Origin: Cedecea neteri
GTDB taxonomy: Bacteria > Pseudomonadota > Gammaproteobacteria > Enterobacterales > Enterobacteriaceae
NCBI RefSeq assembly: GCF_000758305.1
Contig: NZ_CP009458.1
Coordinates: 310,001-374,000, forward strand
DNA: 64,000 nt
Direction of reading: 5' to 3'
Within the stretch, counting starts at the first letter, position 1, and every line of letters starts with the position of its first letter. Positions 33,301 through 43,050 of this stretch are shown piece by piece. The position numbers and the translations under genes are program-made. The notes under the pieces were generated by a model, which saw only the letters and a program-made list of their open reading frames with translations, had not been told where the DNA came from and made no database searches.

Positions 33301-34590
33301 GCGATACCACCAGGCTCCCGGTGCATCCTGGTACAAAATCCCAGGGATGCCTTCGCCATAAAGATCAACGAATTGATAAGGCTGCAGTAAATTGTATTTT
33401 TGCAGAACATCCATTTTCTGCCAGCCGGACCAGCCGCCCTCTTCCGCAGGCTGGTAGGTGAACGATAACGGCGGCATGGTCTGCACTGCCCCCGCCTCGT
33501 CATAAGCCACGGCCTGAATGCTACTCAGGGTTGCCGCATCGGCATTCAACGCATAGGTGTATAGCTGCCGGGCAATCAATGCCGGTTTTTCATTGGCCAC
33601 CGTGCGCCCCGCCAGCGCCTCAAGGCGATGGAACATCAGCACCTGGCGACATAAACGCCGGGTACGCACTTCAAAACCGTAGTCAAACCGGGAGAAGATA
33701 TCAGACCGCAGCAACCAGCCATCGGGCTGCGACGCCGCGTAGGCCGGAGGCTGGTTCAGCGTCACGCCGCGCTCACCGTAGTCCAGCACCAGATGGAACA
33801 GCCATTGATTTTCAGCGGGCGGAGTTTTATCCAGCGCAAATAAACTGGCCTGTGGTTTGATGTTGCCGTAATTGATCTGGGCCAGATAGCGCTGAGCGCT
33901 GGACAGTGGATGCTGTGTTTTTTCGTCCGCATCGCACTGCGCATCATTTTCTGCCCGGTACTGATAAGCAATGTGCTCGCCGGTGGGCGTAACGCTCTCC
34001 TCCAGGCACCACTCTGCTATCTGGCTTTTATCCGTCGGGTTGGCGATCCGTGCAAGGTCGGTTTTCCCCCAAATGGAAACCTCACCGGTGGGGGAAAAGA
34101 CCACCCAAAACGGCAGGTCGGTATTGCCGGTATCGGGCTGCCAGTATTCAAAGCGGCTGAAGTCCTGCACGATACGAGGCTGATAGCGGGTGACGCGCCA
34201 GCTTGCCGGCAACGTGACCCCCTGCAAACTCCGTGTGACGCGGATATCCTCTTTCCCTTGCGCATTAAGGGCGATACGTAATATCTCGCCGTCAGGGCTT
34301 AAAAAGGTGTCTTCTTTGGCGTAGCGGGGCACGCCGTGTGAAGTCCGAAGGCGAATAGACGATATCTGTGCCTGCCAGCCACGGCCAAACAGGCCCGCGC
34401 CGCTGAGGCTCGAATAGCTCAGCGCCAGCTGAGGGGCATATCCTCGGCCTGAGGTAACAGGGAAAGGAATGGTCAGCGTCGAGGCCCCCATTGGCCCGCC
34501 CATGGTTAACGTTTCGCCCATCCCCTGCATGCTACCGCCTCCTTTAGGCAGAGACGGAGGAAGAACGGTTAACGTTTTTTCGTTTTGCAT
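30322..34590 (-). CDS. TcB toxin component (SpvB/TcdB-type cocoon subunit)
   Basis: A 1422-aa protein. The N-terminal SpvB-like domain opens with LPPSLPKGGGSMQGMGETLT and SGRGYAPQLALSYSS. A beta-propeller of FG-GAP-like repeats follows (DINGDGKLDWLV, ADLSGAGLPDLAMIG, ADTDGSGAMDIIYAH at about residues 465-640), then TcdB mid regions and RHS-like strands to the end (KSDGSLVTGSDGKPAV). TcB plugs the TcA channel through its propeller and, with TcC, forms the hollow shell that holds the toxin (established for Photorhabdus TcdB2-TccC3). It lies between TcA and TcC, separated by short gaps with hairpins, in one operon. The ribosome site GAGGT is 8 bp before the ATG. Confidence 0.95.
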   Translation of the reverse strand: MQNEKTLTVLPPSLPKGGGSMQGMGETLTMGGPMGASTLTIPFPVTSGRGYAPQLALSYSSLSGAGLFGRGWQAQISSIRLRTSHGVPRYAKEDTFLSPDGEILRIALNAQGKEDIRVTRSLQGVTLPASWRVTRYQPRIVQDFSRFEYWQPDTGNTDLPFWVVFSPTGEVSIWGKTDLARIANPTDKSQIAEWCLEESVTPTGEHIAYQYRAENDAQCDADEKTQHPLSSAQRYLAQINYGNIKPQASLFALDKTPPAENQWLFHLVLDYGERGVTLNQPPAYAASQPDGWLLRSDIFSRFDYGFEVRTRRLCRQVLMFHRLEALAGRTVANEKPALIARQLYTYALNADAATLSSIQAVAYDEAGAVQTMPPLSFTYQPAEEGGWSGWQKMDVLQKYNLLQPYQFVDLYGEGIPGILYQDAPGAWWYRAPQRGPGESITYDALTPLPAMPSLQDAGMLIDINGDGKLDWLVTSAGVNGFHSLSSDGQWSPFVPVSALPVEYFHPQAQLADLSGAGLPDLAMIGPNSVRLYANQRTGWQAAENVAQKDGIRLPLAGNNERALVAFADILGSGQQHLVEITSSGVRCWPNLGHGKFGSPITLPGFSVPDAEFNPEQVWLADTDGSGAMDIIYAHRTSLSLYINESGNRFTFPQTVSLPDKVTFDRTCQLHIADTQGLGAPSIILTVPHMSPVHWHLELEGNTPLLLQSIDNHRGTKTTLKYRSSAQFWLDEKQQARDVGKELACHLPFAMQLVRRREVLDEITGNKLSSVQTYARGVWDGKEREFRGFARVSVKDTDTLAQATGSDNIAVPSRQVSWFSTGVRAVDESLPAEFWSGDSQAWPHFIPRFSQYDAKQLKDVDVALTDENQDEMYRAMKGHLLRTEVYGEDGTAAAAVPYAVSEYRVQVRQLSNMVGGGAWASTLESRDYSYERVASDPQRHQTITLASDEWGNAVDSVSVAYPRRTKPATSPYPTTLPDTLFASSYDEQQQVLRLTRQRQTWYNWTQDEAHFLPGIPLVVRDDSWEHSAEKVPSGGITLESLITGGLLTGSAQYLGHQQFYWKGENTKPSWPLLLDLTEQAILSNTELAVFDGIMTKTELALQLNLAGYVTVVPPLQLTSESTVMCALKGFTDYGSASQFYRPLKQRDTRLTGKTSITWDTHYCAVTDIQDAAGAKTHADYDYRFLTPNHLTDPNDNHQLVTLDAWGRLISSRFWGTENGVARGYTQPSAEKVPFTIPATVEEALAITTAIPVAQCLVYCDNSWMEGKSSRMPPHTLTITTDRYDTDKQQQRRQTIAFSDGFGRELQTAIRFEPGEAWQRKSDGSLVTGSDGKPAVANTNTRWAVSGRGEYDGKGQLIRRYQPFFLNSWLYISDDSARHDLYADTHYFDAIGREYQVKTAKGDFRRTLFTPWFTVAEDENDTAS

Positions 34591-34603
34591 GATAAATACC
34601 TCA

Positions 34604-34623
34604 CAGGCCTCTGATGAGGCCTG
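34604..34623 (-). other. Intercistronic hairpin between TcA and TcB
   Basis: CAGGCCT (34604-34610) pairs with AGGCCTG (34617-34623) around a 6-base loop, in the 48-bp gap after the TcA stop. The TcB ribosome site follows directly. No T-run is present, so read-through is expected; it may stabilise the TcA message. Confidence 0.5.
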
Positions 34624-34638
34624 GTTTAAGGTGATGGA

Positions 34639-37600
34639 TTAAGCGCGAATGGTGTAACGAATATGCAGAATGATATCGTTCAGGCTTGCGAGCAGGTCTT
34701 TCTGGCCTTTTTTCGCATCCGGGAAACTCAGCGTCAGTGACCCGGCGTCATCCACTGGAATCCCCTCAAACGGCAGGTACCGCGTGTCGTTGAAGTCCAG
34801 TACAAACTGGCCGCTGTCGTTCATCCCGTGCGAGATAGCAATGGCGCTACAGCCGCGCGGCATCACCACGCTCCCGCCATAGTTCAGCACAGCCCGCACG
34901 TCCTCATAAGGCCCCACCAGCGCAGGCAACGTGACGCTGACCTGTTTGATCAACCGCTGTTTACCCAGACTTTGATTGTAATCCCCGGTGATATTGAGGC
35001 CCTTCAGCGAAATGGACGCCTCAAGCTCGCCGTTAGCATTGAGCTTCACTTCGTTGCCGTTCGAGCCGAACGGCTTCGTACCGGTACCAATCAACGAGGT
35101 GACCGCCGCCTTCAGGTCAAACTTGTTCGAAGACAGGCCAGTGTAGACCTGCGCCAGTGAAACAGTGCGGGTCACTTCCAGCGCGCGGACGTCGCGTTCA
35201 AACCACGCTTTTTCCATCTCGGCCAGATTAAGCTGCAGCGTCTCCCCGGCCATCAGGCCTGCAGAGTTACCGTTCCAGGCGCTGCCCCGGATAAAGGTTA
35301 TCCCCTCGTCGTTCAGCTCACGGCGCAAAGCTTCCTGCGCCATCAGGCAGAAGGACTGGGTAATATCAAAGAACTGATAATAGATGGCGCTCAGTTTCCC
35401 TCGCATCCAGCTCTGCAGCACCCGGCTGGTGAACTTACGTTGCATAAATTCAAGCTGAGCCTGGGTATGCACCTGCTGTGTTTCAAGGTATTCGACCTGA
35501 AGTGAAGCCGCTTCCCGGCGAATATCCAGGGCAAGCAGTTGCGTGTCTATCTGGTCAACGCTGTTTTGCTCGTTGTCGCGCTGAATGCCCCATTCTTCGC
35601 GGCGACGGCGGTACATTTCGGAGCGGCCCACTTTATCTGCATTAATCTGCATCGCCGTGGATTGCAGGGCCATTACGTTAGACGCCGCATGGGCAACAGC
35701 CCCCCAGCGAGAGCCCCCACAGGCAAAGCCAAACACATTCGGTGCCATATCCACCGCGCCGCCCACAATGCTCATGGCCTGGCTGGCCACCGCAAGGCCA
35801 CCAGCGGTGTTAGCCAGGTTCATGGCCTGCCGTTCACCAGCAGAGACGTCTGCATCGTAGAGCTGCGAGTATTTATTCAGCCGCATCTGAGCACCCTGTC
35901 GGGTAACCTTCAGCGCCTCAATATCGGCCTCAGTTTCTGCTAGCGCGCGCTCCTGGAGATGAACGCTCTGCGCCATCAGATCCATACCCTGCTGCAACAG
36001 CAGGGTATTAAACTCATCCGCATCGCTGCTTTCCGCCAGCCTCATCAACGCCGAGCCAAACTGCTCCAGCTGGCTGGTCAGATTACGCGCACGCTCTAAC
36101 ATCACCGGGAAGCGATACAGCGAGAGCGTACCGGTTGGCAGGGCTCGACCGTTTTCTGATGCCATGACCTGGCTTGCCTGCAGGGCTTTAGGGTCCGTTG
36201 GCTCAGCGTAAATAGACAGAGACAGCGGCTGCCCGTCAATACTGAGGTTGTGGCGCAGGTTATACAGGCGCAGGCGCAGAGTGGCCCAGCATTCCGTCAG
36301 CGCAGGGTTATATTCCGGCAGGAACAGGCCCGCCAGCGAATTCGCCGTACGTTCATTCGGTGACACCTCCTCGCCAGCGCGAATATGGTTGAGGAGTCTC
36401 TGGTGAGTTATCCGCCCGGTTTCACTGGCGGCATTTTTGAGCGATGGGTTATGCCATTCCTCTTTCCCTAAGTCTGTCGGCTCCTCGCCCATCACTTCCA
36501 GCGCGAAGACGTACCACATTTTGGCTTCATTGAGCGAGTCGCGGGTTAACGCCCGGTAGGCCATGTCCCCGCGGGTGATAATCAGCTCGATAAAGCGCAT
36601 GAAAGTGGCGACTTTATAGTGGGTCGGGTCGTTCTGGGCGATGGCATCGGGGTCGATGGCGTCCAGCGGGTTGGCGTTCCAGGAGGTGGTTTCCTCCAGC
36701 GGCCGGCAGTTCCACGCCCACGGCGCGATTATCCCGTTGACGATGTAGCCCTGCGGGTTCCAGACGTAGTTCATCCACTTCCGCGCCAGCTCAAACTGCT
36801 TTTCCTGCAGCATGCGCTGGAAGCACATCATCGGCACGTAGTAGAACAGTTCCCAGTAGTAGAGGGCGCAGGCGCTGTTAAAGTCCAGCGGCGTCGTTTG
36901 CGTCTGCAGCACGCTAATGGCGGGGTCTCTGTTAGCGTTGTAGTTTGCCGATGGGGTGAAGCTGGTTAACGACAGATCTTCCGCCGAAATATTTTTGAAG
37001 GCCCCCACGTTCTGCCATATGTGGTTGTGGTTGTACTGCACCTTAAGGTCTAACCCTTTATTTCGGTCAGCAGGGAACTGTACCGGGTCGCCATAACTCG
37101 TTTGAGAGGTCGGCACAAACAGAGTGATCTGTTGAGACACGTCGGTTAACTGCCCGCTCCAGAAAAGGGAGTCCTGGTTGACGGTCCCTGCCTCGCAAAG
37201 GTAAAGATTGACCGTTCTGGATGAACCGTGTAGCGCGGCATTATAGGCAGGGAAATTCACGGTGATAAACCCCCCCTTACCGAGCTTAGGCTCCGGCAAC
37301 TGCTGGGTTGCCATCGACAGAATGGCGCCGATACCGACGTTTGCCCGGGTGACCAGCGTAGGGGCAAGCAGGGTGTTAAGGCGAATGCGGTAGACGCCGT
37401 ACTGCATATACTGCACGTCAGTGTCGGTTTCATACAGATGGAGAATGGTATTCGGGCTATAGTTGACGCGCGTTACCCTCAGGCTACCTTTTACACTCCC
37501 CATGGAAATTCCATTCCGGGTATAAGCCTGACAGGTGATATCAACCGAGGCCTGATTGCCCTTGAAGGTAAGCGTGCTACCGTCAACCAACAGCTCGTTG

Positions 37601-40600
37601 AACGAGTACCTCATCTCATCGAAGTTGCCTGCTGGCTTGTTGCTCACGTACTGCTGGGCGGTATAGGTTGATTTTACGTCGCCCACAGTGACCGCAACAG
37701 CGACCCTGGACAGGTCAAGTGTGGTGTCTATGGAGAGCCAGTCTGTAACTTTATTATATGATATTTGTCCTTTGGGATACGGCTCACCGTTTGCATTCAT
37801 TATATACACTGCACCACTCAGAGCATTCCCAAGCCTTGCTGAATAAATCATGTTGAGTTCATGTGGAATGATTAGGCCATTAAAAAAAGCGTTCCTCCCC
37901 GCGTTATTCGCTATAAAAAATCCCTTTCCGGGGTCTGTTTTGGTCAGACTAAAGTATCGGTCAGTATACGAGCTATCTGTTGTGGACATGAACACCAGAT
38001 ATTCTTTGCTCTTGTTGTAAGCTGTATAAACTAAATTTTTGTTGGGAGAAGTAGACGTCCAAATTTCCAGAGTTTTGCAGGGAATAATAAACTCACTACC
38101 CCATTGGGATTTTCCATCCAGCCCTGGCAGCTTCATCGCATCGATCGTCCGACGCTGTAAGTCCGTCTCCTGGGTATAACGAACGGCAAAACTCAGCTCG
38201 GATAACGTAATATTTATGATATTAGATGAATACTTGAAGCCGATCCTGTTTATCTTCGTATCAGGGACATAGGCCACGTTATTATCGCCATATGATCCTG
38301 AAGAAAGCGTCAGCGAGGTGGGGATATCGTAGTCAATGGCAAAGCGATAGTTCGCCTTGCGGATAACCTTCAGATTAGTATTGATAGCGTCCAGCGTGGC
38401 GCCCAGTAATGAATATCGAGAAAGCTGGGTAGCTTCCATTTTGTTCAGGGTACCGTCAGCATATATCGACATCCCCCGGATAGAGTCCGTACTGCTAAAG
38501 TTATAATTGGCCTTAATCTTATAGACAAACACCATGAGGGTGTCTTCGCCATAATAGGCCGAGGCACACAGCCCCAGTGGCCCTGTTTTCAGGTCATTTC
38601 CAACCACGTCATTAACCTGAGTGGTAACGTCATAAACCCACGGCGCACTCCAGTTGCCGTCCTGGCGCAAAAATGCCAGCTTCAGCGTATAGCGCCAGGA
38701 GGCCGTGAATGTAGAGCTGCCGTTGCTTGCAACCTCATCCCGCTCCAGCCAGGTGATATACAGCCGGTCACGAAACACCACAGGGCGGATGGTGTCGTTC
38801 CAGACGTTCATCGGTGCATCAATTTTGACCCATTCGCTCCAGGCGTTGGCCGCCAGCTTGCCCTCGCTGAACCGGGACATATCCATACTGCGGAAATAGT
38901 ATTCCGGGATCCCTTCGCTGGTGCGGCCGACAAACCAGGTTTTGCCGCTGTCGCTGTTGACGTTATCGTGATAGGCGCTGATGACTTTTAAATCCGCCAC
39001 GCTTTCAAACCGCGCAAGGTAGGTTTTGAACGCATCCTCTACGGTGTCTTCACTCAGCTGGCTCTGGTTGATGTACTGCAGCATCTCATCCATCATCTTC
39101 GTCTGCCCCACGCGCATCAGCGGGTCAACGTAGTTTTCCGGGTAGTACACCAGGCGGGAAATCCCCCCCCACGTGGCGTAGCGGCTGTTAATCTCCCAGT
39201 CGGTAAAGAACTGCCGGGTAGAGACGTCCGGGCGCATGTTAGGTTCAATACGGTTCAGCGCCCGGTTGATGTGCAGCTGCACGCTGGCGATGGCCTCGGC
39301 AATGCGGGTGGTTTTGACCTCGGGTGAGACCTGGTTATCAATCAGGAAGTAGCTGTAGAGCTGCTCACGGTTTTGCACCGCCACGCCGTCAACTTCAACG
39401 TTACTGATAAACCATTGTGAAAGGATGTCACTCAGCCGCCCGGCGCCGTAGCCTGCCAGCAACTGGGCCTCTCTGGCCGTCAACGCCGCCTCCAGCTTGC
39501 GGGCCAGGGATGACCACTTCGCCCAGTCTGAAGCGTTTGCGCCGCTGGCCGAAAGCCGGATATCGGTCAGTTCTTTAATCACCACCGGCATAGTGTTCAG
39601 CGCCCCGGCAACGTTCACCCACTGCAGCATCGGGTAAATCGTCTGCCAGCCCCCGGCAATTTTGGCGCTGTTTTTTCCCGTCACGCAGAACAAAGCCTGG
39701 GTCAGCATCGCTTCCCCCAGCCCCATTGCAGAAGCCAGCTGCGCAACGTCAACGCTGCCCGTATTCAGCGTAGCCAGAATACTGCTACTTTCACGCCCGA
39801 GGCCGTTTATCCAGCTGTGGAAATGGTACAGAGACAGCAGCCGGTTAACGGCATCGCGGCCAGCAACCACGGAGGCAAACAGCCGCCGCCGTTTACCCGT
39901 ATCTGCCGCCAGCGCGGCCACCTCTGCGGCACTCAGGCGCAGCGCATCAACCGTCAGGGCGTATTGCCCCAATACATGCAGGTAACCCGCCAGAATGTCT
40001 TCGCTTTTCCCGGCGCCAGGCTCCAGCTTTTCACTAACCAGTAAGGTGAGGAACGGTTTGAGCTTGAAATTCGCGTCGGTATCGCACCAAAGCAGCAGGG
40101 ACACGGCCAGGTCCGGGGAAGAGAGATTCAGGGCACCGGCAATATACGGCGCGACAAGGCGACAGCGGGCTTGATCATCAGTAGCGGCCGTGAGGTCGGC
40201 TTCCGTGACCCGGCCCTGAAGGCTGCCGCGGAGGTTGATCATTTCCGGGGTCAGGGTTATCGGGTGGTCCGGAGTCGTCAGGTACCACAGCTGCTCTGCC
40301 GTGAGTTTGGCCTCCTCTGTCCAGGTGACCAGCGTGTCAATGTAGCGGACAAACTCCGGGCCTTCGGTAGAGAGGCTCCCGGAAGCCAGGAACAAAAGAT
40401 ACAGCTCGTTCACCGTCAGCGCGCTGACCCGGGCAACCAGCGCGAGGCGATATAGCGCGGTAATGTTTTGCAGGCTGAGGGCAAACTTATCGGTCGAATT
40501 TTTCAGTAAACCAGCCATCAGGGCAAGCTGATAAAGCTCTTCCTGAGTGACCCCCAGGCCGTTCAGCAGCGCATCGTGGGCGTGAGAAGTATCATCCACG

Positions 40601-42216
40601 GTAATGCTGGTTGTGTCAGAAACCTTAAACCATTCCCCGGCCAGCGGCGGCGTGTTAAACAGTTGGTCAAACTCGCTGACCTGGTTGTCCAGGCTGTATT
40701 GGGAGAGAGTCCCGCCGCTTAAAATCAACGAATCGGACGCGCTGGTGCCATAGCGCCTGCGGAAGAACAGAGTGTAGAACACCATATTCAGCACTTTATC
40801 GTTAATAAGCTGGTAGCCGTTAGCCGCCAGGACAATACTTTCCAGTTCATCAGGAGTAAGTCCGGTGGCAATACACAAGCGAATAGCTTTATTAAGCTTC
40901 AGCATGAAGGCATGCTGCTCAAGTGTTTGAATATCGAAGGTATATACTCTTGCAGTATAACCCGACGGATGATTTCTTCTAATCTGAATAGGGACAGATT
41001 TTATAAGCTCTCCTTCGGTCAGCGTTATCTCGCGAGAATAATGCTGGCCTGCCTGAGGAATAAAATTCTTATCCTCAAATAATATCTTGTTACCTATCCT
41101 GATTTGGAAAAGAGGAAAATTTGTGTACGTCTGTTTTGTACAAAAGCGTACGGCAAAGCGATTCCCTTCCACAGGTATCAGTTCAACATAGTAGAACTGA
41201 TCGGCTTGATCGTTAGTACGCTTGATGGAATAGGTCTTGAGGGTTTGATTGGCACCCTGAATCGTGACGGTCAGCCTGTCGTTGGTATAAAGTTCGCCTG
41301 CATGTTCAGTGACTACACTGTATCCCCCGACAAACTCGCTAGCGTAATCAGCGGTGACATCATAATAATTGGCAATACTTTCAGCGTTGGAGAAGTTTTC
41401 AACAGGCTGCGAAAAGTTTTTTTCATATAAACTTTTGTAATTGCTCTCGGTTATTTCTTCCGTCAGGATGGCATACAGCTCCGGCGAGATATTGGCCAAC
41501 AGCGCCAGCAGCGCGTTCTGGTCGGCTTTCGCTATCACGGCGGGGCTGTCGGACAGCTCTTTTAGCAGCGGGTCGAGGGTCAGAATCGACTGGCGCAACG
41601 ACTCATAAGGGCGGTGATAAGGCAAAGAGCCCGCCTGCCGTGCCGAGGCGAAATACTGCAGTAACTCATCGCCGGTTTTTCCCGTCTCTTTTTCCACATG
41701 TGCCAGCAGAATCTCATTCGACAGCGTTAACGTGGAAATCTCGTCGTCCATATTGGCCTGATTCAGCACAAGCTCTGCCAGATCCGGGCGGCGGACCTGA
41801 AGGTTGAAGGCTGAATTTTCGACAAAGAGATCCTTCGCCTCCCGATACAGCTCGGTCAGGTAGCCTGCCGGAGAAAACATCGAGGCGACGGAGCCGGGCA
41901 ACACAAAAGAGGACGAGCGTGAGCCGAACATCTCGTCATAGCTTTGGGATTCTATATTGCTGGCAATACCGGCGCGAATAGCGTCAGGAAGCTGAGGGTT
42001 CGCCCGGGTAAAAACGCGGGCTTCAAGCAGGGTGTTCGCTTTTTTTGCTTCCTGGGCTTCATCAAAGATGTGCTTTGCCTGGGAATGCGTTATTACATCG
42101 CTATATTTATCTTGAATTTCGCCGAAGGATAAATGCTGTAAGGAGGCTAATAATACTTCTTCATCGTTATTATTACCCTCATTTATTTTAGATAACAGCT
42201 CGCCGGTATTTAACAT
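34639..42216 (-). CDS. TcA toxin component (pentameric injector and receptor-binding subunit)
   Basis: About 2525 aa, the usual TcA length; start at ATG 42216 (a GTG at 42225 is the alternative). The N-terminus has the VRP1-like helical shell (FVLPGSVASMFSPAGYLTELYREA). A first receptor-binding-type insertion lies near residues 270-450. A neuraminidase-like region and further receptor-binding beta domains lie near 1230-1610. The coiled-coil channel contains the hydrophobic pore tip (AGGLAVASQAMSIVGGAVDM, about 2130-2160). The C-terminal 250 residues are the TcB-binding domain (VSVTLPALVGPYEDVRAVL). Known TcA pentamers bind host cells, shift at changed pH, and inject the TcC cargo. First gene of the toxin operon, with no regulator beside it. 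Both insert regions are AT-richer than the rest. Confidence 0.96.
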   Translation of the reverse strand: MLNTGELLSKINEGNNNDEEVLLASLQHLSFGEIQDKYSDVITHSQAKHIFDEAQEAKKANTLLEARVFTRANPQLPDAIRAGIASNIESQSYDEMFGSRSSSFVLPGSVASMFSPAGYLTELYREAKDLFVENSAFNLQVRRPDLAELVLNQANMDDEISTLTLSNEILLAHVEKETGKTGDELLQYFASARQAGSLPYHRPYESLRQSILTLDPLLKELSDSPAVIAKADQNALLALLANISPELYAILTEEITESNYKSLYEKNFSQPVENFSNAESIANYYDVTADYASEFVGGYSVVTEHAGELYTNDRLTVTIQGANQTLKTYSIKRTNDQADQFYYVELIPVEGNRFAVRFCTKQTYTNFPLFQIRIGNKILFEDKNFIPQAGQHYSREITLTEGELIKSVPIQIRRNHPSGYTARVYTFDIQTLEQHAFMLKLNKAIRLCIATGLTPDELESIVLAANGYQLINDKVLNMVFYTLFFRRRYGTSASDSLILSGGTLSQYSLDNQVSEFDQLFNTPPLAGEWFKVSDTTSITVDDTSHAHDALLNGLGVTQEELYQLALMAGLLKNSTDKFALSLQNITALYRLALVARVSALTVNELYLLFLASGSLSTEGPEFVRYIDTLVTWTEEAKLTAEQLWYLTTPDHPITLTPEMINLRGSLQGRVTEADLTAATDDQARCRLVAPYIAGALNLSSPDLAVSLLLWCDTDANFKLKPFLTLLVSEKLEPGAGKSEDILAGYLHVLGQYALTVDALRLSAAEVAALAADTGKRRRLFASVVAGRDAVNRLLSLYHFHSWINGLGRESSSILATLNTGSVDVAQLASAMGLGEAMLTQALFCVTGKNSAKIAGGWQTIYPMLQWVNVAGALNTMPVVIKELTDIRLSASGANASDWAKWSSLARKLEAALTAREAQLLAGYGAGRLSDILSQWFISNVEVDGVAVQNREQLYSYFLIDNQVSPEVKTTRIAEAIASVQLHINRALNRIEPNMRPDVSTRQFFTDWEINSRYATWGGISRLVYYPENYVDPLMRVGQTKMMDEMLQYINQSQLSEDTVEDAFKTYLARFESVADLKVISAYHDNVNSDSGKTWFVGRTSEGIPEYYFRSMDMSRFSEGKLAANAWSEWVKIDAPMNVWNDTIRPVVFRDRLYITWLERDEVASNGSSTFTASWRYTLKLAFLRQDGNWSAPWVYDVTTQVNDVVGNDLKTGPLGLCASAYYGEDTLMVFVYKIKANYNFSSTDSIRGMSIYADGTLNKMEATQLSRYSLLGATLDAINTNLKVIRKANYRFAIDYDIPTSLTLSSGSYGDNNVAYVPDTKINRIGFKYSSNIINITLSELSFAVRYTQETDLQRRTIDAMKLPGLDGKSQWGSEFIIPCKTLEIWTSTSPNKNLVYTAYNKSKEYLVFMSTTDSSYTDRYFSLTKTDPGKGFFIANNAGRNAFFNGLIIPHELNMIYSARLGNALSGAVYIMNANGEPYPKGQISYNKVTDWLSIDTTLDLSRVAVAVTVGDVKSTYTAQQYVSNKPAGNFDEMRYSFNELLVDGSTLTFKGNQASVDITCQAYTRNGISMGSVKGSLRVTRVNYSPNTILHLYETDTDVQYMQYGVYRIRLNTLLAPTLVTRANVGIGAILSMATQQLPEPKLGKGGFITVNFPAYNAALHGSSRTVNLYLCEAGTVNQDSLFWSGQLTDVSQQITLFVPTSQTSYGDPVQFPADRNKGLDLKVQYNHNHIWQNVGAFKNISAEDLSLTSFTPSANYNANRDPAISVLQTQTTPLDFNSACALYYWELFYYVPMMCFQRMLQEKQFELARKWMNYVWNPQGYIVNGIIAPWAWNCRPLEETTSWNANPLDAIDPDAIAQNDPTHYKVATFMRFIELIITRGDMAYRALTRDSLNEAKMWYVFALEVMGEEPTDLGKEEWHNPSLKNAASETGRITHQRLLNHIRAGEEVSPNERTANSLAGLFLPEYNPALTECWATLRLRLYNLRHNLSIDGQPLSLSIYAEPTDPKALQASQVMASENGRALPTGTLSLYRFPVMLERARNLTSQLEQFGSALMRLAESSDADEFNTLLLQQGMDLMAQSVHLQERALAETEADIEALKVTRQGAQMRLNKYSQLYDADVSAGERQAMNLANTAGGLAVASQAMSIVGGAVDMAPNVFGFACGGSRWGAVAHAASNVMALQSTAMQINADKVGRSEMYRRRREEWGIQRDNEQNSVDQIDTQLLALDIRREAASLQVEYLETQQVHTQAQLEFMQRKFTSRVLQSWMRGKLSAIYYQFFDITQSFCLMAQEALRRELNDEGITFIRGSAWNGNSAGLMAGETLQLNLAEMEKAWFERDVRALEVTRTVSLAQVYTGLSSNKFDLKAAVTSLIGTGTKPFGSNGNEVKLNANGELEASISLKGLNITGDYNQSLGKQRLIKQVSVTLPALVGPYEDVRAVLNYGGSVVMPRGCSAIAISHGMNDSGQFVLDFNDTRYLPFEGIPVDDAGSLTLSFPDAKKGQKDLLASLNDIILHIRYTIRA

Positions 42217-42225
42217 ACTTTTCAC

Positions 42226-43050
42226 CGCTCTTATTAAGGATTAACACTCCGGGCACAATGTCCGAAATGATTAATTTAGCGTAGCAGCAGCGTTCTTTTG
42301 AAATCAATGAAGCAAAGCGAATCGGCATGATGTAAATCAATTAATTTCGCAAACCTTTAAAATACATCAGAACAATCCCATTAGTTATCACGCATAAATT
42401 CACACCACAATAAATGGGCCTTTGTGATTATTTCCTCTCGCAATAAAACCATTAATTAACTAACAATTCATCCAGTCACCTTTCACATTGCAGCTGCTAT
42501 TAACCCACTGTTTATTAAATAGTTAATATAATAAAATCAGCCAGATTCATTATATTAATCACTCGTTAATAAAGCTGGAGCACAAAAAAAAATAGACCAG
42601 GTTTCAGCCACTCACACCTACCTTATTTAGTAGGCATAATGATTGAAATTATCCGGTCGGAATGGTTATTTAAAAGTATTTATATTTCATTCTGTTCAAA
42701 ACACTTAACAATACACAGAAACAAATCCAGTGCTGAACACACCACCATCGCATTTGTTTGTTAACAATATGATAAATTCATAGAAGCATCATAAAAATTA
42801 AAGTATGGGCGTTATTTTTTAAAGCGTTGTGAGTCAAGATCCAGCTTTGGGGGTAAATATGTAAAGGCAGGAAAGGCACGAGAAAATTCCGACACTCATG
42901 CTTCTGACGCAAAGCTTCCACGAAGCTAACGGCAAGAGCCACGCCGGGCATATCAGGCACGTACGGCAAGGGAGCAACCTTCAAGAGGCTTACAAATGAT
43001 GTAAGGGTCAGGATTCAGAACAATGTGTGGAGAAGATGCCAGGAAAGGAT
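42226..43050. other. AT-rich region upstream of the Tc operon, next to tRNA-Gly
   Basis: About 825 bp without a convincing gene. The TcA-proximal 550 bp are strongly AT-rich, as expected of an H-NS-silenced promoter region of acquired genes. The tRNA-proximal part (42790-43010) is more balanced in base composition and holds only a 68-codon minus-strand frame with no recognisable similarity. No integrase remnant and no copy of the tRNA 3' end were seen by eye. The Tc promoter must be here but its elements were not pinned down. Confidence 0.5.

Noticed and set aside
42778..42984. 68-codon minus-strand ORF between the Tc operon and tRNA-Gly
   Set aside because: No ribosome site, no recognisable motif, and it lies in an otherwise non-coding gap; kept only as part of the gap description.
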